Below are positions 1 to 8,379 of a stretch of DNA of 41,758 bases, one piece after another; the stretch's first letter is position 1; every line of letters begins with the position of its first letter. The DNA comes from a virus. Location: IMG/VR virus record IMGVR_UViG_3300035523_000130, positions 1 through 41,758 of that record; one strand, written 5' to 3'. Position numbers and translations under genes: made by a program. The notes below the pieces were generated by a model. That model did no database searches, had not been told where the DNA came from, and saw only the letters and a list, made by a program, of their open reading frames with translations.

Positions 1-438
1 TTAATCCCAACCCTCGTTGGTGGCTTTTTTCATTTCAACGACCCATCGCTGCCATTGGAGGATGAGGATTGCGTCTGCTGCTCCATCGGCTGGGCTGCAT
101 TCACTTCCTTCAACACGTCTGGCGGGATCAAGTGCATCTGCCGAGGTTTCCGCATCAGCGCCGCCGGAGGATCGGGGAACTCCACTCGGCAAGCTTGGCT
201 GGCGCAGCCCCCAATAAGCATCACTGCGAGCAATAAGCCGATTAGTTTCATGATTGATCTCCTGTGTTTTGACGGTTTGGACAGCCTTGACCTTGGTCAT
301 GACGATCTTGTCAGCGGATACCATGGCATCCCACTGCTGCTGCACGTGCCCAGCCCCCTTAATCCAGCCAAAAGCGACAAGCGTGGTGGACAGCAGGCCA
401 ATGGCCAGCCAGCGGTAGTACCAAGGGATCAGGCTCAT
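1..438 (-). CDS. Rz-like i-spanin
   Basis: A 145-residue protein with one N-terminal membrane anchor (about residues 9-28), followed by a periplasmic region rich in charged and Gln residues. Rz-type inner-membrane spanins act in the last step of lysis, pairing with an outer-membrane lipoprotein to fuse the membranes. The identification rests on topology, position at the end of the lysis cassette and the embedded Rz1-like gene in another frame. Its ATG (438) overlaps the stop of the small gene upstream. The C-terminal half is unusually rich in Ser, Ala and Asp because it is constrained by the overlapping gene. Confidence 0.75.
   Translation of the reverse strand: MSLIPWYYRWLAIGLLSTTLVAFGWIKGAGHVQQQWDAMVSADKIVMTKVKAVQTVKTQEINHETNRLIARSDAYWGLRQPSLPSGVPRSSGGADAETSADALDPARRVEGSECSPADGAADAILILQWQRWVVEMKKATNEGWD
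30..251 (-). CDS. Rz1-like o-spanin lipoprotein, embedded in Rz
   Basis: A 73-residue protein read in a different frame wholly inside the Rz-like gene, the classic embedded Rz/Rz1 arrangement. It has a short basic start, a hydrophobic stretch and the lipobox LIGGC with the lipidated Cys at residue 16. A Pro-containing segment (FPDPPAALMRKP) follows, as is usual for outer-membrane spanins. It would be processed by signal peptidase II and sorted to the outer membrane, where it meets Rz. Confidence 0.8.
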   Translation of the reverse strand: MKLIGLLLAVMLIGGCASQACRVEFPDPPAALMRKPRQMHLIPPDVLKEVNAAQPMEQQTQSSSSNGSDGSLK

Positions 439-557
439 TTGACACTCCTAAACCCGCGCATCCGATAGCGGCGCCGGCGAGCGATCATGGACGGGAAAGG
501 CGCCCGGGGATTCAGGCGCAGGGTAGCTACACGGGAACGTAGGAGTCCTGATCTCAT
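435..557 (-). CDS. Small very basic protein (40 aa), coupled between lysis genes
   Basis: A 40-codon frame beginning at an ATG that overlaps the stop of the gene before it (ATGA) and ending in a TGA that overlaps the ATG of the Rz-like gene. The product is strongly basic (Arg-rich, RRRRYRMRG near the C-terminus) and has no membrane segment. The perfect start-stop overlaps on both sides argue for a translated, coupled gene; composition alone would not. It could equally be a translational bridge whose product has no function. Function unknown. Confidence 0.4.
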   Translation of the reverse strand: MRSGLLRSRVATLRLNPRAPFPSMIARRRRYRMRGFRSVK

Positions 558-718
558 GACCCGCTCCAGAACGCCATCGCAACAAGAAACAAAGGCCACA
601 ACAAACTGACCTTGAGGCTCTTGCTCTTCGCTCCGGCGTAGACCGCCCCGACCAGATAGATCGCAATGAGGATCACCAGTGCTATCTCCCACAACCCAAG
701 CTGAACATTGATCGTCAT
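554..718 (-). CDS. Small two-helix membrane protein in lysis cassette (54 aa)
   Basis: The ATG at 718 overlaps the endolysin stop (TGATG), giving translational coupling. The 54-residue product has two hydrophobic helices (about residues 9-29 and 38-51) joined by a short basic loop (GAKSKSLK). Size, topology and position between endolysin and Rz are compatible with a holin, antiholin or pinholin, but I see no signature that decides this. Confidence 0.6.
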   Translation of the reverse strand: MTINVQLGLWEIALVILIAIYLVGAVYAGAKSKSLKVSLLWPLFLVAMAFWSGS

Positions 719-1317
719 CACAAAACTCCCTTCGCTGCATCAAACAGAGCCAGGCGCTCAGCCCAGCCATTGGTATCGCCCACGGCCTTGGTCAGCCGGC
801 CCTTGTTGATCAGGTCGCATACCCCGTCGAAGTTGCCGGCGTCTGCAACTGCACCGATGCCATGGACCTGCCAGAACCAACCTGCTGACAGTGCGGCGTA
901 CTTGGCCAGCTCGAGTGATTCCGGCTGCGCCTCAAGGGGAAGCCCCAGGGCCTCGCCGACGTGGCGATAGTTAGTGCGGCCGGTGATCTGGATCAGCCCC
1001 CTGCCCTTGTACTTGATGCCGTCACCGATATGGTCGTTGCCTAAGCTGAAGGCCAGCCGGTTGCGCTGGTCCTCAGGCGTGGGCGGCCAGGCCGCGTCGA
1101 AGTTTCGCTCATAGCGGCGCTGGGCATCGGTGGGGCCCCACAGCTCACGCACGTAGGCCAGGTGGCCAGACTCATGGCCGATGTTGGCTAGGAAGGCGAC
1201 TTGCTGCGCCTGGGTGTAAATCTCGAAGCGGCCCATGGCCTCCTCAATGTGGGGCAGCCAGCTGGCAGCCGTGGTCACACGGCAGCCAACAGCTGCAGCT
1301 AGTTGTTCAGGTGTCAT
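718..1317 (-). CDS. GH19 chitinase-like endolysin
   Basis: A 199-residue muralytic enzyme of the glycoside hydrolase 19 family, which cleaves the glycan strands of peptidoglycan. The catalytic region shows NIGHESGH with Glu49 as the likely general acid and a second Glu near residue 58 (RELWGP). The family hallmarks YKGRGLIQITGR and NY occur around residues 110-125. There is no signal peptide, so release depends on a holin; two small membrane proteins lie directly upstream. The start ATG overlaps the end of the preceding gene by 11 bases. Confidence 0.93.
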   Translation of the reverse strand: MTPEQLAAAVGCRVTTAASWLPHIEEAMGRFEIYTQAQQVAFLANIGHESGHLAYVRELWGPTDAQRRYERNFDAAWPPTPEDQRNRLAFSLGNDHIGDGIKYKGRGLIQITGRTNYRHVGEALGLPLEAQPESLELAKYAALSAGWFWQVHGIGAVADAGNFDGVCDLINKGRLTKAVGDTNGWAERLALFDAAKGVL

Positions 1318-1585
1318 CGGTACGTCTCCGGTCGTAACAAAGAATCAGGAAGTCGCTGGCCAGCATGTAACCGAGGCCAAGCAATGGAATCGGGTGGCCA
1401 GCAAGGGCATCAGCTACCTGGAATATCGTGAGTCCGCCAAGGGCGGCGTAACCGATGGCAAAGCCCTGGTAACGAAGTGACCCACCATAGCCACGCCGGC
1501 TGGCTTTCCATAGGACGGTGACTGTCCGATAGAAAATCGGCCAAGCCAGAACCAGCGTGGCGATCAATGCAAGATGGCCTGTCAT
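1307..1585 (-). CDS. Putative holin or antiholin (92 aa, three TM segments)
   Basis: A short hydrophobic protein with three predicted membrane segments (about residues 4-26, 41-62 and 66-84) and a charged tail ending RRRTDDT. It sits between another multi-TM protein and the endolysin, with stop-start overlaps on both sides (TAATG upstream). Class I holins have this size and topology. The family was not recognised from sequence, so the assignment is by context. Confidence 0.6.
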   Translation of the reverse strand: MTGHLALIATLVLAWPIFYRTVTVLWKASRRGYGGSLRYQGFAIGYAALGGLTIFQVADALAGHPIPLLGLGYMLASDFLILCYDRRRTDDT

Positions 1586-2001
1586 TAATCAGCCCTCCCG
1601 CCGTACAGACTATTGAGCCACCGCCGCCCCAGGCGAATCAGCTCAGGCAAGAAAACTGTTGCCAGCGCCAGACCAATGACCGCCGGTACCCGCAACGATC
1701 CGGCATGGATCGCCAGGTTGGTTTTGGCTACAAGGAAATCAGCCCCAACGCTGGCCACCAGCTCGGCCAGGGCGGCGCTGACGCATGAGCCCACCACCAG
1801 GGTGGTGATGATCGCCAGCCAGAAGCGCCAGCCATCCCGCTCACGTGCAGATGTTTCCACGTTGGCTACGGCCAAGAGCACGACAAAGAATCCCCAGGCC
1901 AGCAGATCCGGCGCGATCCCCGTTGATACCCCCCACAGCATCAGCGGCGGGATCGAGGCCGCTGTCGAGTTCAATGCTGCAGTGGCTGGTGTTGCGGCCA
2001 T
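1585..2001 (-). CDS. Putative phage holin (138 aa)
   Basis: A membrane protein with an Ala/Thr/Ser-rich N-terminus and three hydrophobic segments (about residues 29-47, 60-83 and 105-120). It is the first gene of the lysis cassette, directly after a terminator hairpin, and overlaps the next membrane gene at TAATG. A holin role follows from position and topology. It could instead be the antiholin of the pair. Confidence 0.6.
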   Translation of the reverse strand: MAATPATAALNSTAASIPPLMLWGVSTGIAPDLLAWGFFVVLLAVANVETSARERDGWRFWLAIITTLVVGSCVSAALAELVASVGADFLVAKTNLAIHAGSLRVPAVIGLALATVFLPELIRLGRRWLNSLYGGRAD

Positions 2002-2041
2002 GACTTTCCCTTCTACCCTCTATGGGGCCGATGCAAATAAA

Positions 2042-2071
2042 AAAGCCGCCGAGGTTGCCCAGGGCGGCTTT
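2042..2071 (-). terminator. Intrinsic terminator between tail and lysis modules
   Basis: A 9-bp perfect stem (AAAGCCGCC / GGCGGCTTT) with a 12-nt loop, followed on the minus strand by a T-rich run. It would stop transcripts leaving the tail-fibre genes before the lysis cassette unless they are antiterminated. Confidence 0.85.
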
Positions 2072-2086
2072 GCACAATGTTAAAAA

Positions 2087-2329
2087 TTACTTAGGAAAGC
2101 GTTTTCTTATTTCTTCAACCTTCGCATTCCACGTCCCAGACGTTACCTCTCCGCGCTGTTCTTTGAAAAAGAGTGGGTCTGACTCCTCACGATATGCAGC
2201 AGCGCGAAGAATTGATGGATCTAGTTTTCTTGAGTTCCACTCTTCAATTTCTTCAGGTGTAGCTTCCCTATCACCAAAGGCGCAATGCCCTTCGTAAAGA
2301 TTTCCTTGAGTAATATTTTTCCACAACAT
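2087..2329 (-). CDS. Small tail-fibre-associated protein (80 aa)
   Basis: An 80-residue acidic-to-basic protein whose C-terminal half (YREESDPLFFKEQRGE) resembles a motif common in small proteins encoded after phage tail fibre genes. A role as a tail-fibre chaperone or accessory is inferred. The gene is AT-richer than the rest of the late region, like the fibre gene upstream. Confidence 0.6.
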   Translation of the reverse strand: MLWKNITQGNLYEGHCAFGDREATPEEIEEWNSRKLDPSILRAAAYREESDPLFFKEQRGEVTSGTWNAKVEEIRKRFPK

Positions 2330-2331
2330 GA

Positions 2332-3666
2332 TTAAGCCCCTCCCCAGCCACGCGTATGAATAAATCCATATTTTGCATCGGTCGTGGAAAGGTCATAGTT
2401 GCCGCCTCCACCTTTCAGAATTACGCGAATATTCCCAACATCTCGAGAGAATCCAGCCGTTTTATCTGTCCAAGTTGGGTTTATTGATACCGCGTATGAA
2501 CCATTAAGAATTGATAAATTTGTCACTCTATTACCGACCGAGTAACCACCCACCGATGCCATAAACTCAAAGTAGAGCTGTGGCGGTTGTGATGTTTTAA
2601 CGCCAAGGTTGTGATTAATATTCACCGAACCAGAAGCTCCAGGGATATTTCCAACAAGACCTGAGTCATATTTTCCGTTCAGGGCATACCAGATAATCGC
2701 AGTAACTACGCCTCCAGAAACAGTTACTTCACCCACTGCAACTCGGTAGGCTTGAGGTGCCGTTGTTCCGTTCCCGAGATAGCACTTACCCTCCTGCCAA
2801 TTAACAGTGAGCAAACCATTTGTTGTTGCTGGAGTTCCTCCTGGCTGAGCTACGTATTGCTGCGTAGAACTAGCTGTCGAAACTGCACCGCCGCTAGTGA
2901 TGTCGAGGAACAAATACATCGTTCCGTTTGTTGACAGACCCGTCCAGGACGGGTTTGTGATTGAACCGGTGTAGTCCTGATCACCACCGGCCATTGCGGT
3001 AGCTTTTAGCGTTCCAGTTGCAGTAACGGTTGTGCTTCCGGTAGATCCACCGAAGGCTGAATTTCCTGAGCTATCGACAGGGCCAGATCGAACAGTTTGG
3101 CGTACTCCGCTACTTGATCCAGAAGATGATGATGGCAGCGGATCAAGAATTACCACATCCGTACCATCAAAGATAATATCAGTTGAAAATCCAGCCGTAA
3201 TCACTGGCGCAACCTTATTACCGCCAGCGTCGTATTGCTTCAGATTCTTCGTGCCAAGTCCGGAAATATTAATTGTGTCGCTGCCATTCCCTGCCACATG
3301 GAACTTAACGTGGTAGCGCATCGGGGCAGAATAGGCTGAAATGGCGGGGAGCGGTGTCAGCGTGAAGGCTCCAGACGATCCACCAGTGGTGAAGGCAGTG
3401 TAGACCTGCCCAACTAGCTCGCTGATCATGTCTGCGTCAGCATGGCACATCCGCAACCAAGCCGAGTTACTGCTATTGCGCTTGCGTGCCCACGGGCCGC
3501 CTGTCGCGTCGATGGTCGTCCCGGTATCAACCCACCACTGCCCCGGGTATGTCACGGGAGGGGGAGTTGTCCCTAAAGAGTTACTAGCCAAGGACTGAAA
3601 GGCGTTATTGATATCACCCCGGAACGAAGCGCCGGCCTGGTTGGCAATTGACATTGAGTGTTGCAT
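2332..3666 (-). CDS. Tail fibre / receptor-binding protein
   Basis: A 444-residue protein rich in Gly, Ser and Thr. An N-terminal segment includes PPPVTYPGQWWVDT, a phrase typical of phage fibre proteins; a Ser-rich linker follows around residue 178 (SSSSGSSSG), then beta-rich repeats and a C-terminal domain. The start is the ATG at 3666, which overlaps the preceding stop (TGATG), rather than the GTG one codon earlier. Base composition is visibly AT-richer than the neighbouring structural genes, which suggests module exchange. It contains no variable repeat related to the DGR in this prophage. Confidence 0.75.
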   Translation of the reverse strand: MQHSMSIANQAGASFRGDINNAFQSLASNSLGTTPPPVTYPGQWWVDTGTTIDATGGPWARKRNSSNSAWLRMCHADADMISELVGQVYTAFTTGGSSGAFTLTPLPAISAYSAPMRYHVKFHVAGNGSDTINISGLGTKNLKQYDAGGNKVAPVITAGFSTDIIFDGTDVVILDPLPSSSSGSSSGVRQTVRSGPVDSSGNSAFGGSTGSTTVTATGTLKATAMAGGDQDYTGSITNPSWTGLSTNGTMYLFLDITSGGAVSTASSTQQYVAQPGGTPATTNGLLTVNWQEGKCYLGNGTTAPQAYRVAVGEVTVSGGVVTAIIWYALNGKYDSGLVGNIPGASGSVNINHNLGVKTSQPPQLYFEFMASVGGYSVGNRVTNLSILNGSYAVSINPTWTDKTAGFSRDVGNIRVILKGGGGNYDLSTTDAKYGFIHTRGWGGA

Positions 3667-4085
3667 CACAGACCCCGCTTTTCTTTGTAACGACGCAGCA
3701 TGTCAAATTCAGCAACAGTGCCTTTGCTTCCAACAAAATCAATGGAATTGACGTAGTAATCCAACCACTCCAGCGTCACAGTCGGCAGCGGAATTCCAGC
3801 ACTGTTGATAGCCAGCATCAGCCAGGCTTGAGCATTCAGGGCTACCGGGTCTGATGCTTTAGCTTCAAAGGGGTCATGAATGGGTAGAAAGCAGCCCTTT
3901 TCCCGATCAAGACGGTACTGATCCACAGGAAGATCGCAACCATCTGGCAGAGGGAAGTCAGCAGTAGTCATCTGGTCAGCCGGAATACGTTTTGTACCTT
4001 GATAGACACCCGCGGCATCGAGCATGGCCACTTCGACAAGAACAGGCTCATTTGTCGTATCTGGCGATTCATTTTCTGTAGTCAT
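3666..4085 (-). CDS. Tail-associated hypothetical protein (139 aa)
   Basis: An acidic 139-residue protein between the J-like protein and the tail fibre, joined to the fibre gene by a TGATG overlap. It has a Thr/Glu-rich start and a C-terminal region with Trp/Tyr (LEWLDYYVNS) and basic residues. Position suggests a role in attaching or folding the fibre. No family recognised. Confidence 0.6.
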   Translation of the reverse strand: MTTENESPDTTNEPVLVEVAMLDAAGVYQGTKRIPADQMTTADFPLPDGCDLPVDQYRLDREKGCFLPIHDPFEAKASDPVALNAQAWLMLAINSAGIPLPTVTLEWLDYYVNSIDFVGSKGTVAEFDMLRRYKEKRGL

Positions 4086-4095
4086 GGTGGTTTCC

Positions 4096-6690
4096 TTACC
4101 AGTTGGCAGTAACAGAGAGTTGGCTCACCCCGACGTTGTGAGTCGGCTGAGCGGATTCGTAAAGCAGGCGGAACTTGGCGGCGCGACAAGTAAAGTCGCC
4201 AGCCATGAAGGGGAACCAGGCACTGTAGGCAACGCCATCAGGGCTAAGGGCTGCCAGCAGGGTGACGGTGGCGTCGTTGATGGCAAGACCATCTACTGAG
4301 TCCCAGTCATCTACTGGGCCGCGGAAGTCGATGAAATCGCCGGTATCAAAGGCCAGGGCCTGAATGTTGGCCGTAAAGCGCCGAGTGCCTACCGTGCCGA
4401 AGTCCATCACGGCGGCAAAGTCGTAAGTGCCGGCACTATTGACGCCACCAAGGGAGTCCAGCATTCCCCAGGCATCCACAAGAGCGGCCATGGAGTCGAT
4501 GGGAACAGAGCCGTCTAACTGGAGGCTGCTACCGACTACCACCAAGCCAGACTTGCTACCTGCCCAGGTGGTGTTTTCTGTCAGCGTCTGACTGTTAGGC
4601 AGCGCCGTCAACGTGCCGGCCGTCAGCACCCAACTTGCAATTCCGGTGGACCAGTTGCCGGTGCTGTCCTTGAACTTTGCCATGTAGGTGCCAGTCAGCA
4701 TGGGCAGCTGGCCAGAAGTCGCATCACCATTGAATTCGCCAACGGGGATACCGTTTTCCCAGTGTGCCCCGGTAGTCATTGGGGTCCAGCGCAATACGGT
4801 GCGGCCGCCAATGCGGACATCAAGATCCGGGCTTAAGTCCCATTGACCGAGGGCAGTTCCGTTGCTGGCAACTATGGTGAGATTGGCGACGTCCGCAGGC
4901 GCCGCCGTCAAGCCAAGGATCTCGACATTGGTACGGCCGGCCCAGTCGCTGCTCTTGCCAAGGGCGTTGATGGCAGAGATCCGGAAGTCCCAGCGGTTGG
5001 GAGCCAGATCGAATAGCTCATAACTTGTGGCCGGCGTGTCTGTGCTTTGCCAATCGGTGTCGGATGTGAGCTTCCACTGCAGCTGATATCCCACGATGAA
5101 CGGTGCATCAGCAGAAGCCCAGGAGACAACAGCCTTGACCTTAACGCCAGCACTACCCGTGGTCTGATACTGCACCTCAGCGATGGCGGGAACCCCAGGG
5201 GCCGCAGGTTGAGCTGTCGGATTGGGAAGATTGGTGACCAAGGTTGAGCGCGACGGCGTTGCGAAGTCAAACACATACACGCTGGGGTCGTACTCGCGAA
5301 CGACGACTTCTACCTCATCGCTCGACTTCGGCGACATCTGCAGCACGCGGAAGGGCTTATTGATCCAGCCAGGCGTGGAGTGTGTGATCGTCACCACATC
5401 ACCTACCTCGGTCCGCAAACCTTCCGGCAGCGCTGTAAAGCTAGCCGTTAGGCCAAAACGACTTTGCCGTACTTCCTGGATGCCAATGTAATTGGCGATC
5501 TCCATCTTGCTGGTAAAAGGAAGCTCGAGGGCCAACTCAGATGGGTTTCCACCATCGAGAGCGGTGTAGGTATTGTTGATGAATGGCAGTATCTGTGGCT
5601 GGTAGCGGTTCAGCTCATCGTAAAAACGCAACTTGGCACGGTTGTATAGCGCCCGCTTCTGCGGCCCTCCGAATTTCCATCCGCCCGTGATGTTGTCTTC
5701 GGTGAAATCGAAGGTGCTGCTCAACGCTTCCTCGAGGCGGAGCTTGAACAAACCACCCGAGTAGATCAGCATGCCGCGGCAGCTGGTTAGCATTGTCTTG
5801 AGGTTGTCGAAAGCCGAAGAATCGACATTGACAACCCCGTTCGACACGTACTTTGGACCGGAATAGCTGCCCAAGGCGACTGGGGCATCGCAACTGTTCG
5901 CTGCGGCAATGAAAGTGGCGTCGTCTATAGATGATTCAGCCACTCCCCGACCATAGCGGCTGTTGGTCAGGTAATCCCTGATCATCAGCGAAGGGTTGCT
6001 GCTGAAAGCCGTCAGCCCCGTCCTCGGGTCATAGAGTTTGCGCCCTTTGACTGCCGCAGTGATCACCGGTAGTCCGTGGAAGGCATCCTTGTTGTAGGTC
6101 AGCCGCACGTAGATGTAGGCAACCCCTCGCAGCCTGCAGCTCGACGTCCAGTCGGGGATTTCAGCCATGAGGTCTGGATCTGCCAGTTGCTCATCGCTAC
6201 CCAGATACTTCTTGACACGAACTACACCGGAATATGTACCGGAGGTAGCCACACCGTTAGCATCCAGGGCCCCCACAGCATTGCCGTCGAGATAGATCTC
6301 GTCGATGGACTCGATCTCACCCTCACCCAGCACAAGCACTACGTGGAAGAACTCGTTACTGCTACCAGATGCAGCTGCGAAAACCCGGGAACCGCCGACA
6401 ATCCGAGACCCGTAAATAACAGGCAAGGGTTCCACGTTAGAGGAGACATTGACCAAAGCCCCCTGAGCCGCCTGAGTAGCAGCAGAGTTGATTTTAGGAG
6501 TCTCTGCGTCCGGCGCAAGCGCGGAAGCGACTAGACCGCCGGCCATCAACCCGGCAGCACCAGCAACCAGTTCAACAGCCAGGCCACTTGTGAACAAAAA
6601 CTCCCCGCCAACAACCGCTGTCAAAGCCCAATCAGTGACAGCCGTTTCCACGACACTGGAAACGACCATTGCAACTGCTGCGCCGGCCAT
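4096..6690 (-). CDS. J-like tail tip / host specificity protein
   Basis: An 864-residue protein in the lambda gpJ position. It starts with an Ala/Val/Gly-rich hydrophobic segment (residues 1-60), followed by a hub-like region (NVEPLPVIYGSRIVGG near residue 95 and KGRKLYDPRTG near residue 216). Two fibronectin type III-like modules follow (about residues 490-600), then a beta-rich C-terminal domain. Proteins of this kind form the tail tip, start tail assembly and contact the host receptor. The gene begins at an ATG overlapping the stop of the acetyltransferase-like gene (TAATG). Confidence 0.85.
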   Translation of the reverse strand: MAGAAVAMVVSSVVETAVTDWALTAVVGGEFLFTSGLAVELVAGAAGLMAGGLVASALAPDAETPKINSAATQAAQGALVNVSSNVEPLPVIYGSRIVGGSRVFAAASGSSNEFFHVVLVLGEGEIESIDEIYLDGNAVGALDANGVATSGTYSGVVRVKKYLGSDEQLADPDLMAEIPDWTSSCRLRGVAYIYVRLTYNKDAFHGLPVITAAVKGRKLYDPRTGLTAFSSNPSLMIRDYLTNSRYGRGVAESSIDDATFIAAANSCDAPVALGSYSGPKYVSNGVVNVDSSAFDNLKTMLTSCRGMLIYSGGLFKLRLEEALSSTFDFTEDNITGGWKFGGPQKRALYNRAKLRFYDELNRYQPQILPFINNTYTALDGGNPSELALELPFTSKMEIANYIGIQEVRQSRFGLTASFTALPEGLRTEVGDVVTITHSTPGWINKPFRVLQMSPKSSDEVEVVVREYDPSVYVFDFATPSRSTLVTNLPNPTAQPAAPGVPAIAEVQYQTTGSAGVKVKAVVSWASADAPFIVGYQLQWKLTSDTDWQSTDTPATSYELFDLAPNRWDFRISAINALGKSSDWAGRTNVEILGLTAAPADVANLTIVASNGTALGQWDLSPDLDVRIGGRTVLRWTPMTTGAHWENGIPVGEFNGDATSGQLPMLTGTYMAKFKDSTGNWSTGIASWVLTAGTLTALPNSQTLTENTTWAGSKSGLVVVGSSLQLDGSVPIDSMAALVDAWGMLDSLGGVNSAGTYDFAAVMDFGTVGTRRFTANIQALAFDTGDFIDFRGPVDDWDSVDGLAINDATVTLLAALSPDGVAYSAWFPFMAGDFTCRAAKFRLLYESAQPTHNVGVSQLSVTANW

Positions 6691-7145
6691 TACTTGAGCC
6701 TCCGCTCAAAGCACACCTCGGGCGCCTCGCCACAGAGGGCCGTCAGCAGGTCAGCCAGGACGCTACCCCGCTTGGCACGCCAATAGACTTTGTAGCAACC
6801 CATTGCGCCCAGCGCCCGCTCGGAATAGCCGATCAGCTTGAGCCCCAGGGAGCCTTGCCGATATTCAGGAAGAAGGAAGATAACGTCATTCTTTGCCACA
6901 AGGCGATGCTTGTAGTGGGCATGAGGGCCCACAATGAAGCCCGAGTAACCCACCAAGCGATCATCGGCATAAATACCAATGATCCAGGCTTTGCCAACAG
7001 CTTCCAAATCAGCCCAGAAAGCCCAGTCAGGATTGATGTCGCCCATGTCCTTCTGGCCGACCTCGGCATAGTGCGGAGCAAACAAGGCCTCCCCCTCGAT
7101 CCGCAGCGTCTGCAGGTCGATACGTTTGAACTTAGCGGATTTCAT
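6690..7145 (-). CDS. GNAT-like acetyltransferase in tail module
   Basis: A 151-residue protein with the pattern of a GNAT fold: beta strands around IIGIYADDRLVGYSGFIVGP, then VIFLLPEYRQGSLGLKLI (acetyl-CoA loop region, R/Q-x-G-x-x-x-x-L) and a C-terminal strand CYKVYWRAKRG. The family transfers acetyl groups from acetyl-CoA. Proteins like this recur between tail-tip genes in siphophages; the substrate is unknown and a structural or regulatory role is possible. It is tightly packed between the J-like gene and a tail protein. Confidence 0.6.
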   Translation of the reverse strand: MKSAKFKRIDLQTLRIEGEALFAPHYAEVGQKDMGDINPDWAFWADLEAVGKAWIIGIYADDRLVGYSGFIVGPHAHYKHRLVAKNDVIFLLPEYRQGSLGLKLIGYSERALGAMGCYKVYWRAKRGSVLADLLTALCGEAPEVCFERRLK

Positions 7146-7780
7146 CAGTCGTAGATGACAGTGCTGAGGGTGTCGCCGGTGGGCTGCACGCCTGGTACGG
7201 TGGAGCTTCCGTTGGTGGTGCCCCAGGACAGATTCAGATTGGCCAGGCCAGGAACAAACTGGAAGCCAGTATCGCCAGGAAAAAAAACTTGCTGGTCCTG
7301 GTGATTGGTATGACGACCAGGCTTACGGTCGAAGTCGGCCCACTGGTTGGAGCACTCCATCACTAACGCACACTTTCCGGCCTGAGGATCGTCTTCAATC
7401 GATAGGCCATCCATGCGCCCCTCGAAAATAAGACCTGGCGATGTGATTACGCTCATGGTGTAGTCCAGTAGGGCCTTATAGATGCGGATCGGGCGGCCGA
7501 TGTAGGGCTTGGTCAGGGAGATGGAAATCCAGGTCTGATCGACGGCGCTGATGGACACGGTGACGCGTGGGATCTGCATGTCGTAGCTCTCGGTCAACCC
7601 CTGGAAGTCGAGGAAATGGCCGTTGGCTTTCCATGTATTGCCATTCCATGAAATATCACGCCAGGCATCGCACTGGTAGTAGCTGATATCGTCAAACTGT
7701 TCCTGAACTAGATAGACTGGTTGGTTGCGCGACTGGAGAAGCTCGGCCAGGAACACTGGAGAAAAGCCACGGCCTGCCAT
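7145..7780 (-). CDS. Tail assembly protein after tape measure (211 aa)
   Basis: A 211-residue protein with beta-rich composition and a motif (GRMDGLSIEDDPQAGKCAL) followed by FDRKPGRHTN and PGDTGFQFVPGL. The latter resembles the region seen in phage minor tail and baseplate hub-type proteins encoded between tape measure and J. No catalytic motif is apparent. Its ATG touches the stop of the gene before it. A structural tail-tip role is inferred from context. Confidence 0.65.
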   Translation of the reverse strand: MAGRGFSPVFLAELLQSRNQPVYLVQEQFDDISYYQCDAWRDISWNGNTWKANGHFLDFQGLTESYDMQIPRVTVSISAVDQTWISISLTKPYIGRPIRIYKALLDYTMSVITSPGLIFEGRMDGLSIEDDPQAGKCALVMECSNQWADFDRKPGRHTNHQDQQVFFPGDTGFQFVPGLANLNLSWGTTNGSSTVPGVQPTGDTLSTVIYD

Positions 7781-8379
7781 TACCAGGTCTCCACGAAATC
7801 AAGGCTCAACGACACCATGTCGCCCGGCTCGTACTGGGGCTGCACGTCGTCGCTGGCTAGGGCTACGGTAAAACTTGGAGACGTCTGCACAGCGGCACCA
7901 TCAGCCGGGGATGCCAGCAGGGGCGGCTCAATGGTCAAGGTGGCATTGCCGGCGCCATCAGACGACGCGTCGGCAGTGACCATATAGACCTTGGTATGAC
8001 CGTAGAAGCTAATGTAGTCGCCAGCCTTGAGCACGCCTACGGCATTGGCAGTCCATCCCCGCGTAGCCACGGCATTACCGACGATGCCGCCACCATTTAC
8101 GACAGGAATACCGCTCAGGGTACCGAGGGGCGCAATCACAGCCGACGGCAGAGCTAACTGGAAACTCCCATACTGGCCGCGCTGGGCAAGGCAGAAGGCA
8201 ATGATTGACGCCAGCTGGGCGCGTGTCTTCCCCTGCCACGAAAGGGATATCTGCCAGCGCTGGATACCAACCGAGCGAGTAACACGCCGGAAGCTGTGGG
8301 CGGTAGAGACCCGGGTCGGCTGGGTACTCTTGATGCTCGCCTTAGCCGCCTTGGGCGTGGATGGGAATGTTCCGCTCAT
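7780..8379 (-). CDS. Distal tail / minor tail protein (199 aa)
   Basis: A 199-residue protein directly after the tape measure gene, with a 4-base ATGA overlap. A basic N-terminus is followed by a Trp-rich strand region (RWQISLSWQGKTRAQL), then Gly/Ala-rich beta segments (about residues 90-185). Position matches the first minor tail or distal tail protein of siphophages. One of four copies of a palindromic motif found in this window lies in the gene (7877-7890). Confidence 0.6.
   Translation of the reverse strand: MSGTFPSTPKAAKASIKSTQPTRVSTAHSFRRVTRSVGIQRWQISLSWQGKTRAQLASIIAFCLAQRGQYGSFQLALPSAVIAPLGTLSGIPVVNGGGIVGNAVATRGWTANAVGVLKAGDYISFYGHTKVYMVTADASSDGAGNATLTIEPPLLASPADGAAVQTSPSFTVALASDDVQPQYEPGDMVSLSLDFVETW
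7876..7889. repeat. Copy 1 of 14-bp palindromic motif TGSAGACGTCTGCA
   Basis: One-mismatch copy (TGGAGACGTCTGCA) of a palindrome that occurs perfectly at 29244-29257 and 34019-34032 and again with one mismatch at 22134-22147. This copy is inside a tail gene. Candidate site for a DNA-binding protein of the phage. Confidence 0.45.
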
